Shown here in pieces: positions 1 to 8,336 of a stretch of 64,000 nt of DNA (position 1 is its first letter; the number at the start of each line of letters is the position of its first letter). The position numbers were made by a program, and so were the translations under genes. Below the pieces are notes generated by a model, which saw nothing but the letters and a program-made list of their open reading frames with translations, was not told the DNA's origin and made no database searches. This stretch comes from Rhodocyclaceae bacterium (GTDB lineage: Bacteria; Pseudomonadota; Gammaproteobacteria; Burkholderiales; CAIKXV01). Location of the stretch: NCBI GenBank assembly GCA_020248265.1, contig JADCHX010000001.1:110351-174350 (forward strand). Reading direction: 5' to 3'.

Positions 1-783
1 GTCACCTTCGTTCCAGCGGTGCCTGTAGACGAACCGTGGCTGCGTGGCGAAGGCGACGAGTTCATCACGCAGCGCCAGCCCGGCCGCCTCGTCCATGCCG
101 ACCACCGCAGTGACCATCGCCAGGTTGACGTAGATGCACGGGCGGCCGGTGCGCGGATGGCGGCGGATCACCGGATGCACCACCGGCACGACCTTCGCGC
201 GCGTGCCACCATCGAGGTCTGCGCGCTGCCCGCCGGCCGCGCGCACCTTCGCCAGCCGGCGCTCGTACTGCACCGTGTAGTCGTGCACCGCCTCGAGGCC
301 CTCGCAGCGGCGCTTCATGCAGTCGGGCAGCGCGTCGTACGCGGCGGTCATGCTGGCGAACAGCGTGTCGCCCAGCGGCTGCCCGTCGGCATCGCGCGGC
401 ACCTCGATCGCATGCAGCAGCGAACCGCGGCTGGGCACCTGCATATACGACGAGTCGGTATGCCAGACACGGCCCGCATCGGCGTTGCCGATGTTGCGGC
501 CACCCTCGACGATGTTCGACACGACGTACACTTCCGGCATGCCGTCGAGCGCGTACTGGCGATTGGTCGGTACCTCGACCGCGCCGAAGCGGCGGCTGAA
601 CGCGACATGTGCGGCCGGGGTCAGCCGCTGGTTGCGGAACAGCAGCATGCCGCGGTCGTCGTATGCACGCTCGATCGCGACGAACGTGGCATCGTCCATC
701 GGTTGCGCGAGGTCGACGCCGAGGACCTCGGCACCCACCCCATCCAGGTTGCGAATCTCGAACTGACCGCCCCGATCGTCCAT
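1..783 (-). CDS. TauD/TfdA-family Fe(II)/2-oxoglutarate dioxygenase (C-terminus off window)
   Basis: The reading frame runs off the left edge, leaving 261 codons from the N-terminus. ATG at 783 is preceded by GGAGG at 791-795 with a 7-base gap; the ATG at 788 is out of frame. The N-terminal half matches TauD/TfdA enzymes: an early 'GAEVLGVDL' strand, 'LLFRNQ', 'FSRRFG', and the iron-binding HxD motif as 'WHTDSSY' (His108, Asp110). The distal histidine and the 2-oxoglutarate arginine lie beyond the edge. Enzymes of this family hydroxylate sulfonates, phenoxyacids or similar carboxylates in the cytoplasm; the substrate cannot be read here. It is divergent from the PanE-like gene, with a 119-bp shared upstream region. 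Family call is firm, substrate unknown. Confidence 0.85.
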   Translation of the reverse strand, partial: MDDRGGQFEIRNLDGVGAEVLGVDLAQPMDDATFVAIERAYDDRGMLLFRNQRLTPAAHVAFSRRFGAVEVPTNRQYALDGMPEVYVVSNIVEGGRNIGNADAGRVWHTDSSYMQVPSRGSLLHAIEVPRDADGQPLGDTLFASMTAAYDALPDCMKRRCEGLEAVHDYTVQYERRLAKVRAAGGQRADLDGGTRAKVVPVVHPVIRRHPRTGRPCIYVNLAMVTAVVGMDEAAGLALRDELVAFATQPRFVYRHRWNEGD

Positions 784-902
784 TCCATTGCCTCCCGCAT
801 CGTCTCCGTTCAGGATCACTTGCCACCGGGCCGTCGCCCGGTATGGATGATGCTCCACTCCGCGAGGCAATGCCCTGCCCACCATCGCACGGAACCCGAC
901 CG

Positions 903-2060
903 ATGACCGCCGTCCCCATTCCACGCCCGCGCCCGGCCGACGGCAAGCCGAGCATCGTCTTCGTCGGCGCGGGTGCCATCGGCGGCTACGTCGGCGCCCA
1001 CCTGTTCCGGGCTGGCTTCGACGTGACCCTGATCGATCCCTGGCCTGCGCACGTGAATGCGATCCGCAGGGACGGGCTCGCCTTCAGCGGCACGGTCGGC
1101 GAGTACTCGATCGCGGTGCCGGCACTGCACATCCACGAAGCGCAGCAGGTCACCGGCCGCCGGCCGGTGGATATCGCCTTCGTCTGCACCAAGCTGCACG
1201 ACACTGCCTGGGCGGCCTCACTCGCCGGCAGTTGCCTGAAGTCCGACGGCTTCGTGGTCACCATGCAGAACTGCCTGGTCGAGGAAATGGTGGCGGAGAT
1301 CGTCGGCGCCGACCGCACCATCGGCTGCATCGCCAGCACGCTGAGCGCGGAGGCCCACCGACCTGGCGGCATCGTGCGCACCCGGCAGCCGGGCGGCAGC
1401 AGCTACACGATCTTCCGCGCCGGCGAACTGCACGGCCGGATCACGCCGCGGCTGCAGTCGCTGGTGGCGATGCTCGGCCAGGTCGACAGCGCGCGGGCCA
1501 CGTCCAACCTGTGGGGCGAACGCTGGTCGAAGCTGGTGGCCAACACGATGACCACCGCGCTGTCGGCCAGCAACGGCATGACGCTGAAGTCGATCATCGC
1601 CGGCGCGCAGACGCGCGCGATCATGGTCCGTCTCGCCGCCGAGGCGATCCGCATCGGCATCGCGCTGGGCTACGCGCTCGAGCCGATCCGCACGCTGGAC
1701 GCGCAGGCCTGGCTCGATGGCGCGGCAGGCGATGCAGCCGCTCGCCGCGCGATCGACGCGGCGTTCGACAACGAGATGAAGCGGATGACCGACCTCGGCT
1801 ATTCGGGCATGGCGCAGGATGTACGCAAGGGGCGGCGCACCGAGAACGACTTCATGAACGGATACGTCGCGCGCCGCGGCCGCGAGACCGGGCTGCCCGC
1901 GCCGACCCATGAAGCGCTGTCGCTGCTGATAGGCCGCATCGAGCGGGGCGAGGCGACGATGGATGCCTCCCACCTCTCGGCGCTGGTGGCCACCGGCGCG
2001 CGACCAGCCACGGCACGACAGCCTGCATCGACCACACAGGAGCGCACGCATGACTGGTGA
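903..2060 (+). CDS. Ketopantoate reductase (PanE/ApbA) family oxidoreductase
   Basis: A 385-residue protein from ATG 903. The N-terminal Rossmann fold carries the NADPH loop 'GAGAIGGYVGAHL' (about residues 20-32). The C-terminal helical domain has 'WSKLVANTM', the position of the catalytic lysine in ketopantoate reductases. It is some 80 residues longer than classical PanE (about 300), mostly through N- and C-terminal extensions, and sits with a solute-binding protein rather than pantothenate genes, so it probably reduces another 2-oxo acid. The open frame extends upstream to 609, but family similarity begins only after 903. Its last 11 bases overlap the next gene, which implies co-transcription. 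Confidence 0.82.
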   Translation: MTAVPIPRPRPADGKPSIVFVGAGAIGGYVGAHLFRAGFDVTLIDPWPAHVNAIRRDGLAFSGTVGEYSIAVPALHIHEAQQVTGRRPVDIAFVCTKLHDTAWAASLAGSCLKSDGFVVTMQNCLVEEMVAEIVGADRTIGCIASTLSAEAHRPGGIVRTRQPGGSSYTIFRAGELHGRITPRLQSLVAMLGQVDSARATSNLWGERWSKLVANTMTTALSASNGMTLKSIIAGAQTRAIMVRLAAEAIRIGIALGYALEPIRTLDAQAWLDGAAGDAAARRAIDAAFDNEMKRMTDLGYSGMAQDVRKGRRTENDFMNGYVARRGRETGLPAPTHEALSLLIGRIERGEATMDASHLSALVATGARPATARQPASTTQERTHDW

Positions 2061-3039
2061 CACCCCGACCGCATCCTCCAGTGCAGCGCGCCAGGGCCTC
2101 GCTGCCCTGTGCCTGCTGCTGCCGCTGGCGGCCGCCGCGCAGCCCTTCCCGTCCAAGCCGATCCGGCTCATCGTCGCCTATCCCGCGGGGGGGCCGAACG
2201 ACCTGTCGGCGCGCACGTTCGGGCAGAAGGTGGCCGACCTGCTCGGCCAGCCGGTGATCGTCGAAAACCGCGCTGGCGCCGCAGGCAACATCGGTTCGCA
2301 GTTCGTCGCTCGCTCGCCGGCCGATGGCTACACGCTGCTCAACGGCGCCAGTGCGTTGACCATCGCTCCGGCGCTCAGCCGCAACCTCGGCTACGAAGTC
2401 GCGAAGGATTTCGCGCCGGTAGGCCTGACCGCGATCAGCTCGTTCGTGCTCGCGGTGCATCCCTCGGTGCCGGCCACCTCGATCCGCGAACTGCTGGCGC
2501 TGGCGCGCAAGCGGCCGGGCGGCCTGAACTATGCCTCGTCTGGCGTGGGCGCCCCGCCGCACCTTGCCGGCGAACTGCTGAAGACCATGGCCGGCGTGGA
2601 CATCCTGCACGTACCGTACAAGGGCGTGGGCCAGTCGATCGGCGACCTGGTCGGCGGCCAGGTGGACATGATGTTCACCAGCCCGCCAAACGCGGTTCCG
2701 CATGTGAAGCAGGGTCGGCTGCGCGCGCTCGCGGTCTCCACCGCGCGCCGTTCAGCGCTGCTGCCTGAAGTGCCGACCATCGCCGAGTCAGGCCTGAAGG
2801 GCTTCGACATCGGCACCTGGTTCGGCTGGCTGGCACCGGCCGGTACGCCACCGGAGATCGTCAACCGTCTCAACGGTGCGCTGGCCGCCGCCGAGAAGAT
2901 GCCGGACCTGCGCGAGCGGCTGGTGAGCCAGGGCATGGACCCCACCCACACCACGCCGGCCGCGTTCGCGGCGCTGATCCGCAGCGAACTGGCCAAGTTC
3001 GCGGGCATCGTCGAGCGGGCGAAGATCCCGCCGGAGTGA
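2050..3039 (+). CDS. Bug/TctC-family tripartite tricarboxylate transporter solute-binding protein
   Basis: A 329-residue periplasmic receptor. ATG 2050 follows AGGAG at 2038-2042. Residues 1 to about 30 form a Sec signal peptide ending 'PLAAAAQ'. The mature part has the Bug landmarks: 'KPIRLIVAYPAGG' (first ligand loop), 'VIVENRAGAAGNIG', 'DFAPVG', 'LHVPYKG' and 'PTIAESG'. Bug proteins bind a small carboxylate between two lobes and deliver it to a TctA/TctB channel, not encoded nearby. It overlaps the PanE-like gene by 11 bp, so the ligand is plausibly related to that enzyme's 2-oxo acid substrate. That link is inference. Confidence 0.92.
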   Translation: MTGDTPTASSSAARQGLAALCLLLPLAAAAQPFPSKPIRLIVAYPAGGPNDLSARTFGQKVADLLGQPVIVENRAGAAGNIGSQFVARSPADGYTLLNGASALTIAPALSRNLGYEVAKDFAPVGLTAISSFVLAVHPSVPATSIRELLALARKRPGGLNYASSGVGAPPHLAGELLKTMAGVDILHVPYKGVGQSIGDLVGGQVDMMFTSPPNAVPHVKQGRLRALAVSTARRSALLPEVPTIAESGLKGFDIGTWFGWLAPAGTPPEIVNRLNGALAAAEKMPDLRERLVSQGMDPTHTTPAAFAALIRSELAKFAGIVERAKIPPE

Positions 3040-3060
3040 TCAGCCGGCCGCCCGCGCGCT

Positions 3061-3083
3061 GCACGAGCATTCGTGCTCCGTGC
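3061..3083. terminator. Stem-loop with TTCG loop between two Bug genes
   Basis: GCAC-GAGCA, a TTCG loop at 3070-3073, then TGCTC-c-GTGC: a nine-pair stem interrupted by one unpaired C. It lies 22 bp after the stop of the preceding Bug gene and about 100 bp before the next. No T-run follows, so it may be an attenuating or mRNA-end-stabilising hairpin rather than a full terminator. Confidence 0.35.
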
Positions 3084-3185
3084 CGACGTGATCTCCGATG
3101 CGGCGGCGCACGATGGACTGTCCAACTGCCACCCGGCACATCCTGCTAGATTCAGGGCTGGATCTCGGCCTTGGAGGAGGATGGG

Positions 3186-4178
3186 ATGCAATCCTTTCGT
3201 ACACGGGCGACGAAGCAGCATGGCTTCGCCCCGGCAATCGTGAAGGGCTGCCTGATGGCAGCCGCGCTATGCGCACCGGCAGTGGCCCTGTCTCAGGCCT
3301 ATCCCAGCCGGCCGCTGCGCTTCGTCACCGGCGGCGGTCCGGATGCGCTCGCGCGCATCCTCGGTCCGAAGCTGAACGAGGCCTGGGGCCAGCCGGTGAT
3401 CGTGGAAGAGCGCGGTGGTGCGGGAGGGATGCTCTCGGCCGAAGTGGTCGCCAAGTCGAACCCGGACGGCCATACGCTGCTGCTGGCCACCGGCACGCAC
3501 ACGATCAATCCGAACTTCTACAAGCTGTCCTACGACATGGCGAAGGACTTCGCCCCGGTCAGCCTGCTCGGTACCATCCCCTTCGTGCTGAACGTGCATC
3601 CGTCGCTGCCGGTAAAGTCGGTGGACGACCTGGTCCGGCTGGCGAAGTCGAAGCCAGGAGTCCTCAACTACGGGTCGGGTGGCAACGGCTCGCCCGGCCA
3701 CCTGATCGCCGAGATGTTCATCGGGCGCACCGGCGCGAAGATGCTGCATGTGCCGTACAAGACGGTCGCCGGCGGCGTCACCGCGCTGGTCGCCGACCAG
3801 GTGCAGGTCAACTTCGTGGTCGGGCCGTCAGCGGTGCCGCAGATCACCGCCGGCCGCATCCGTCCGCTCGCGGTGACAACCTCCACGCGCTCGCGCGCGC
3901 TGCCCGACCTGCCGACGATGGCCGAGAGCGGCCTGCCGGGTTTCGATGCGCCAGCCTGGAACGGGGTGCTCGTTGCAGCCCGGACACCGGCACCGATCAT
4001 CGCGAAGCTCAACGGCGAGATCCTGCATGCACTGAAGATGCCCGACGTGCTGGAGCGGATGGCCGCCCTCAGCTTCGAGCCGGTCGGCAGCACGCCCGCC
4101 GCGTTCGGCGTGTTCCTGAGTGAGGAGTTGGTGAAGTGGGCGAAGGTGGCGAAGGAGGCCGGCGCGCGCGCCGACTGA
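3186..4178 (+). CDS. Bug/TctC-family solute-binding protein with shortened first loop
   Basis: A 330-residue periplasmic binding protein. ATG 3186 is chosen because GGAGGAGG (3173-3180) lies 5 bases upstream; an in-frame TTG at 3171 would put that site inside the gene. The signal peptide ends near 'PAVALSQA'. Family landmarks: 'PVIVEERGGAGG', 'DFAPVSLLG', 'LHVPYKT', 'PTMAESGLPGF'. The segment after the first strand is 'LRFVTGGGPDALAR', about seven residues shorter than the usual 'VPFPPGGSSD' type loop, so the ligand pocket is altered. The Bug gene at 12,039 shares this deletion. A 146-bp gap separates it from the previous gene, so it may have its own promoter. Confidence 0.9.
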   Translation: MQSFRTRATKQHGFAPAIVKGCLMAAALCAPAVALSQAYPSRPLRFVTGGGPDALARILGPKLNEAWGQPVIVEERGGAGGMLSAEVVAKSNPDGHTLLLATGTHTINPNFYKLSYDMAKDFAPVSLLGTIPFVLNVHPSLPVKSVDDLVRLAKSKPGVLNYGSGGNGSPGHLIAEMFIGRTGAKMLHVPYKTVAGGVTALVADQVQVNFVVGPSAVPQITAGRIRPLAVTTSTRSRALPDLPTMAESGLPGFDAPAWNGVLVAARTPAPIIAKLNGEILHALKMPDVLERMAALSFEPVGSTPAAFGVFLSEELVKWAKVAKEAGARAD

Positions 4179-4205
4179 GCCGGCCCGCGCCTGCCGCTGC
4201 GCCCG

Positions 4206-5258
4206 CTACTCGACCTTCGCCCCTGAGGCGCGCACCGCCGCGGCCCACTTCGCCACCTCGGCCTTGAGCAGCTGCGCGAACTCGGCCGCCGTGCTGCCGA
4301 TCGGCTCGGCGCCGAGCGACGACAGCCGCTCGCGCATGCCGTCGCTGCGCATGAGGGCACCAACATCCCCGCTCATCCGCGCGACGATCGGCGCGGGCGT
4401 GCCCGCAGGGAACAGCAGCCCGTACCAGCCGATCACCTCGAACCCGGGCAGCGCCTCGCCGATCGGCGGCAGGTCAGGCACCATCGCCGAGCGCTTCGCA
4501 CTGCTCACGCCGAGCGCACGCAGCTTGCCGTTGCGTACGAACGGCAGCGCGGCCGGCACCACCGAGAACACCAGCTGCACCTGGCCACCGACCAGGTCGG
4601 TGAGCGCCGGGGTCACGCCCTTGTACGGCACATGCACCAGGTCCAGCTTCGCCATCGAGCGGAAGATCTCGGCCGACAGGTGGGTCGGCGTGCCGCTGCC
4701 GCCGGAACCGTAGTGCAGCTGGCCCGGCTTCGCGCGTGCGAGCGCCACCAGCTCCTTCACGCTCGCCACCGGCTGCGATGCATTGACCACCAGCACGTAC
4801 GGCGTGCTCGCCACCAGCGACACCGGCGCGAAGTCGCGCAGCAGGTTGTAGTTGAGCTTCGGGTACAGCGCGACCGCGATCGGCTGGCTCGCGGTGGCCA
4901 TCAGCACGGTATAGCCGTCGGCCGGTGCGCGCGCGGCGATCTCCGCGCCGACGTTGCCACCCGCCCCGGTGCGGTTGTCGACCACCAGCGACTCGCCCCA
5001 GCGCTCGCCCAGGTGCTGCGCGACCAGGCGCGCGACGATGTCCGGCCCGGAGGCGGGCGTGCTGGCGACGATCACCCGGATCGGCTTCACCGGATAGCGC
5101 GGGCCCGGAGGCGCATCGGCCGCAAAGGCGCCGGCCGCGAAGGCGCCGACCCAGGCGGCCGCCGCAGCGGCGGCCGCGGCAGGCAGTGCGCGCACCGGCG
5201 CCGGCCGTACCATCACGAACCGGCCGGGGCGTCCCGCGTCCCCCTGCGGTGCACGCAT
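4206..5258 (-). CDS. Bug/TctC-family solute-binding protein
   Basis: A 350-residue form from ATG 5258, which almost abuts the stop of the upstream cupin gene (TGA-G-ATG). A second ATG at 5213 gives a 335-residue protein with a cleaner signal peptide (arginine, then a run of alanines), so the true start is uncertain. The mature part shows 'IRVIVASTPASGPDIVAR', 'VVDNRTGAGGNVG', 'DFAPVSLVAS', 'VHVPYKGV' and a final 'KWAAAVRASGAKVE'. It is the last gene of a minus-strand set with two cupins and converges on the preceding Bug with a 27-bp gap. The ligand is probably a substrate of the cupin-associated pathway; this is inference. Confidence 0.9.
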   Translation of the reverse strand: MRAPQGDAGRPGRFVMVRPAPVRALPAAAAAAAAAWVGAFAAGAFAADAPPGPRYPVKPIRVIVASTPASGPDIVARLVAQHLGERWGESLVVDNRTGAGGNVGAEIAARAPADGYTVLMATASQPIAVALYPKLNYNLLRDFAPVSLVASTPYVLVVNASQPVASVKELVALARAKPGQLHYGSGGSGTPTHLSAEIFRSMAKLDLVHVPYKGVTPALTDLVGGQVQLVFSVVPAALPFVRNGKLRALGVSSAKRSAMVPDLPPIGEALPGFEVIGWYGLLFPAGTPAPIVARMSGDVGALMRSDGMRERLSSLGAEPIGSTAAEFAQLLKAEVAKWAAAVRASGAKVE

Positions 5259-5259
5259 C

Positions 5260-5838
5260 TCACCACACTCCGTCGTGCGACGAGAAGGCCACCAGGCACG
5301 GCTTGCCCGAACGGTTGCTCCAGGCATGGTTGGTCCCGCGCTGCACGACGGTGTCGCCCGCCTTGAGGTGTACCTCGGCGGTGTCGAGCACCAGCGTGAT
5401 CTCGCCTTCGATCACCAGGCAGAAGTCGAGCGTGCGCGTGCGCTGCATGTAGGGATGCGGCGCGCCGGCGTTGCCGGTGGCCGCCTGCGGCGAGCCCATC
5501 GACTCGAAGAAGGCCTGGACGTCGCGCGCGGACACCCGCCCGGACCAGCTGTCGTCCGGCGGAAAGGTGACCATGCGGCACAGTGACCCGCCGGGCGGCG
5601 GCTCGATCGTGTGCGGGGAATCCAGCGTCTCGGTGATCGCGACGCCGCCGACCTTCATGCGTGAGGGCGTGCGATCGGTGACCCAGACACGGGTCGACTC
5701 GAAGCCCGGGCGCGCCGGGTCGACGTGCACCAGCGCGACGGGCGCATCCGACACGGCCAGGGATTTCCCCTGTGCGTCGTCGAGGCAGACGATACGGCGG
5801 ATCGGGCGGGAAGCATTTGCAGCAGCAGTGGTGGCCAT
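5260..5838 (-). CDS. Cupin-domain protein (paralogue of the neighbouring cupin)
   Basis: A 192-residue protein from ATG 5838. After an N-terminal segment (about 1-95) containing 'RRIVCLDDAQGKS', the C-terminal third is one cupin barrel: 'HPYMQRTRTLDFCLVIEGE', 'VLDTAEVHLKAGDTVVQRG' and 'NHAWSNRSGKPC'. The first motif has only part of the metal-binding histidine set. It shares its layout and the start 'RR-V---DAQG' with the next gene upstream, so the two are a tandem duplication, 16 bp apart. Proteins of this layout often accompany aromatic or carboxylate catabolism; no reaction can be assigned. Confidence 0.82.
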   Translation of the reverse strand: MATTAAANASRPIRRIVCLDDAQGKSLAVSDAPVALVHVDPARPGFESTRVWVTDRTPSRMKVGGVAITETLDSPHTIEPPPGGSLCRMVTFPPDDSWSGRVSARDVQAFFESMGSPQAATGNAGAPHPYMQRTRTLDFCLVIEGEITLVLDTAEVHLKAGDTVVQRGTNHAWSNRSGKPCLVAFSSHDGVW

Positions 5839-5854
5839 GGTGTCTTCGTCCCGA

Positions 5855-6415
5855 TCAGTCTTCGTACTTCGCGCCCATCATCATGAAGGCCATCAGGCTG
5901 CCTTCATTCGGATTGCACCAGCCGTGCCAGTTGCCGAGTTGGACGACGACATCGCCGGGCAGCATCGTGTACGTGCCATGGTCGAGCAGCAGCACGCGCT
6001 CGCCTTCGAGCATGATCCCGTAGTCGACGGTCTCCGACTTGTGCACAGGCGAGGAGAACGCGTTCGCACCGCCCTTGTCCCAGGTGCCGCCATGGCGCTG
6101 CCGCGGCTCGTGCAGCGGGATCGCGGTGTCGTCCTTCGACACGTCGTAGCCGGGCGGCTTCGGCGGCGACTGCACGATACGCAGGTGGCCACCGGTCTCG
6201 GGCGGCTCGAAGCTGAACGGCAGCCGGCCGTCGTCGCGCTCGCCCGAAAGCGGCACCGGGCATTCGCGATAGACCCAGAGATCGGTCATGCAGGTACCGG
6301 GGCGGATCGCGCCGGGGTTCACGTTTGGTGCATCGCTGTCGTACAGCACGCAGGACCGGCCCTGCGCGTCGTTGCCGGTGACAACCCGGCGGACCGGCTT
6401 GATCGCGGTGCTCAT
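5855..6415 (-). CDS. Cupin-domain protein
   Basis: A 186-residue protein. ATG 6415 follows GGAGGAG (about 6422-6428); the frame is open further upstream to 6457 but without a ribosome site. The N-terminus 'KPVRRVVTGNDAQGRS' matches that of the downstream paralogue. The cupin core holds 'HKSETVDYGIMLEGERVLL', 'GTYTMLPGDVVVQLG' and 'WHGWCNPNEG'. It is first in a cupin-cupin-Bug operon and 106 bp from the LysR gene at 6522-7454, which is on the same strand upstream and may control it. Function is unknown beyond a small-molecule-binding or metal-dependent barrel. Confidence 0.82.
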   Translation of the reverse strand: MSTAIKPVRRVVTGNDAQGRSCVLYDSDAPNVNPGAIRPGTCMTDLWVYRECPVPLSGERDDGRLPFSFEPPETGGHLRIVQSPPKPPGYDVSKDDTAIPLHEPRQRHGGTWDKGGANAFSSPVHKSETVDYGIMLEGERVLLLDHGTYTMLPGDVVVQLGNWHGWCNPNEGSLMAFMMMGAKYED

Positions 6416-6521
6416 CGGTATTCTCCTCCCTCGGGGATGGTGCGGCGCTGTTTGCACGCGCTTCGCTTGCCGCCATCATGCCATCGTCTCCGACAGGACG
6501 CCTGATTCAGGCTGCGCCGGC

Positions 6522-7454
6522 TCAGGATGCGGGCAGTCCTTCCCGCATCCGTTGCTCGATGGTCGCGCGGTCCCACTGCGGCGCGACCATCGCGACGAAA
6601 TCGTAAAGTGCGCCCTGCAGCCAGGTGCCGCGCCGCAGCTCGATCTGGGTGATCGACGGCGGGAACAGGTGCCTCGCGTCGAGGGCGCGCAGCCCGCGGT
6701 CGCGCGCCGCCTCGAACGCGATCGACGGCAGGATCGCGATGCCCAGGCCGAGCTCGACATACGACTTGATCACGTCGGCATCGGTCGCGCTCAGCACCAC
6801 GTCAGGCGTAATGCCCGCGTCATCGAACGCCCGCAGCACCGACGAGCCGCCGATGTAGCTCTGGTCGAGAGTCAGGATCGGGAACGCACTGACCCGCTTC
6901 AGCGTCGGTCGCCGTACCTCTGCCAGTGCATGCCCGGCCGGCACGATGATGCTGCGCTCGAGTCGGGCGCAGTCGAGCATCAACAGGTCGGCGACCGGCT
7001 CCGGCGGTTCGGAGGTGATGCCGACATCGGCTTCGCCGCCGGCGACCCATTGTGCGATCTGCGTCGGACTGCCCTGGCGCAGCGCCAGCTGCACGTCGGG
7101 ATGGCGGCGGATGAATCGCCCGATCACCCCGCGCAGCACGTAACGAGCATGGATGTGGGTGGTCGCAAGCACCAGCCGCTTCTTCGCGTGCTGGAACTCC
7201 TCGGCGATCCGGCGCACGTTCTGTGCGTCCTCGATCATGCGCCGTGCGGTGGCCAGGATCTCCAGCCCGGGCGCGGTAAAGCCCTCGATGCGGTTGCCGC
7301 GGCGACGCAGCAGCTGTACTCCCAGCTCCTCCTCGAGCAGGCGCACCTGCTTGCTGATGCCTGGCTGCGAGGTATGCAGGGCGGCCGCGGCGCGCGAGAT
7401 GTTGAAGCCAGCCTCTGCTATGCCGCACACATAACGGAGCTGCCTGAGGTTCAT
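6522..7454 (-). CDS. LysR-type regulator, CysB/Cbl subgroup
   Basis: A 310-residue regulator. The N-terminal winged helix-turn-helix starts 'MNLRQLRYVCGIAEAGFN' and includes 'SQPGISKQVRLLEEELG'. The pattern 'GNRIEGFTAPG', followed by 'TTHIHARYVLRGVI' and 'LRQGSPTQIAQWV', is characteristic of CysB and Cbl rather than of general LysR proteins. CysB-type proteins respond to O-acetylserine, thiosulfate or sulfonate signals. It is divergent from the cupin gene at 7567, and a CGATA-N9-TATCG inverted repeat lies just before its start codon. Likely targets are that cupin/ThDP operon and the cupin pair downstream (inference). Confidence 0.9.
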   Translation of the reverse strand: MNLRQLRYVCGIAEAGFNISRAAAALHTSQPGISKQVRLLEEELGVQLLRRRGNRIEGFTAPGLEILATARRMIEDAQNVRRIAEEFQHAKKRLVLATTHIHARYVLRGVIGRFIRRHPDVQLALRQGSPTQIAQWVAGGEADVGITSEPPEPVADLLMLDCARLERSIIVPAGHALAEVRRPTLKRVSAFPILTLDQSYIGGSSVLRAFDDAGITPDVVLSATDADVIKSYVELGLGIAILPSIAFEAARDRGLRALDARHLFPPSITQIELRRGTWLQGALYDFVAMVAPQWDRATIEQRMREGLPAS

Positions 7455-7458
7455 TTTG

Positions 7459-7477
7459 CGATAACCTTCTGGTATCG
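7459..7477. promoter_or_regulatory. Candidate operator between divergent LysR and cupin genes
   Basis: Inverted repeat CGATA at 7459-7463 and TATCG at 7473-7477, inside an A+T-rich stretch (about 7452-7505) that stands out from the GC-rich surroundings. It lies 5 to 23 bases upstream of the LysR start codon and about 90 bases before the divergent cupin gene, where a LysR protein would repress its own gene and activate the other. Binding is not shown. Confidence 0.3.
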
Positions 7478-7566
7478 AATGATTCGGAAATATTCTTTTC
7501 GATCATAGCGGGATCGGCGTAAAGTCGTGCGCAGGCGGCCTGCAGGGCAGGCACGGAGGAGGACAC

Positions 7567-8313
7567 ATGCCGGCAAACGGACCGGATGCGCACGCGGACG
7601 ACCCCGCGTCGGCGCACTCGCATCGGGGCATCCATCTGTCGCGGGTGGCGACGATCATGTGGGAAGATCGCATCAACGTGGACAACTGGCCGAGCCAGGC
7701 TGGCATGTACCATAACGACCGGGCCAACGCGTTCACGCTGCGCCTCATCAATTATCCGTTCGGCTCGACCGAGCCGCGCCATGTGCACGCCGGATCGCAC
7801 GCAACCACCGTCCTGCGCGGCAAGGCGATCGTAGACGGCCTCACCCTCGGTCCGCTCGACGTGATCCTCGGGCCTTCGAACGAACCGCACGGCCCGCTGC
7901 ACTACCCGGAAGGCTGCAAGCTGCTGAGCGCCTTCCAGGGCAGCTACTATCACAGCGAAGTGCAGCAGTTGTCGGGCGAACCGCAGTACCGGCTGATCCA
8001 GTCCGCAGCGCTCGACTGGCACGACGATCCTGCCCGCGGCTGCCGCGTGAAGACCCTCGTCGACCACGGGCTGGGCCGGCTCCTGGTCGAGGTGGGCGAG
8101 TTCCGGGCCGGCACTGCGCTGGAACTGCCGGCACCGCGTCCGACACAGGCGCTGCTGGTGATCGAAGGCTCGGTGGTGGTCGCCGCGGGCACCGCTGCCC
8201 CGGTTCAGCCACCGCTCGGCGAGTGGGATTTCATCTACCTGGACGACCGCGGCGACGATGCACTGCTCCGATTCGCGGAAGCGACGACGCTGCTGATGCT
8301 GACGCTACGCTGA
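7567..8313 (+). CDS. Bicupin-like protein
   Basis: A 248-residue protein; ATG 7567 follows GGAGGAGG about 7 bases upstream. The first barrel has 'EPRHVHAGSHATTVLRGKA' with two or three metal-ligand histidines, then 'LGPLDVILGPSNEPHGPLHYPEG'. A second, weaker barrel follows ('VEVGEFRAGTALELP', 'LLVIEGSVVV'). Such proteins can be metal-dependent lyases, isomerases or sensors of small acids. It starts an operon with the ThDP enzyme 23 bp downstream and is divergent from a CysB-type regulator, which suggests inducible catabolism. The reaction is not identifiable. Confidence 0.82.
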   Translation: MPANGPDAHADDPASAHSHRGIHLSRVATIMWEDRINVDNWPSQAGMYHNDRANAFTLRLINYPFGSTEPRHVHAGSHATTVLRGKAIVDGLTLGPLDVILGPSNEPHGPLHYPEGCKLLSAFQGSYYHSEVQQLSGEPQYRLIQSAALDWHDDPARGCRVKTLVDHGLGRLLVEVGEFRAGTALELPAPRPTQALLVIEGSVVVAAGTAAPVQPPLGEWDFIYLDDRGDDALLRFAEATTLLMLTLR

Positions 8314-8336
8314 AGCTGCATACAAGGAGACACACG

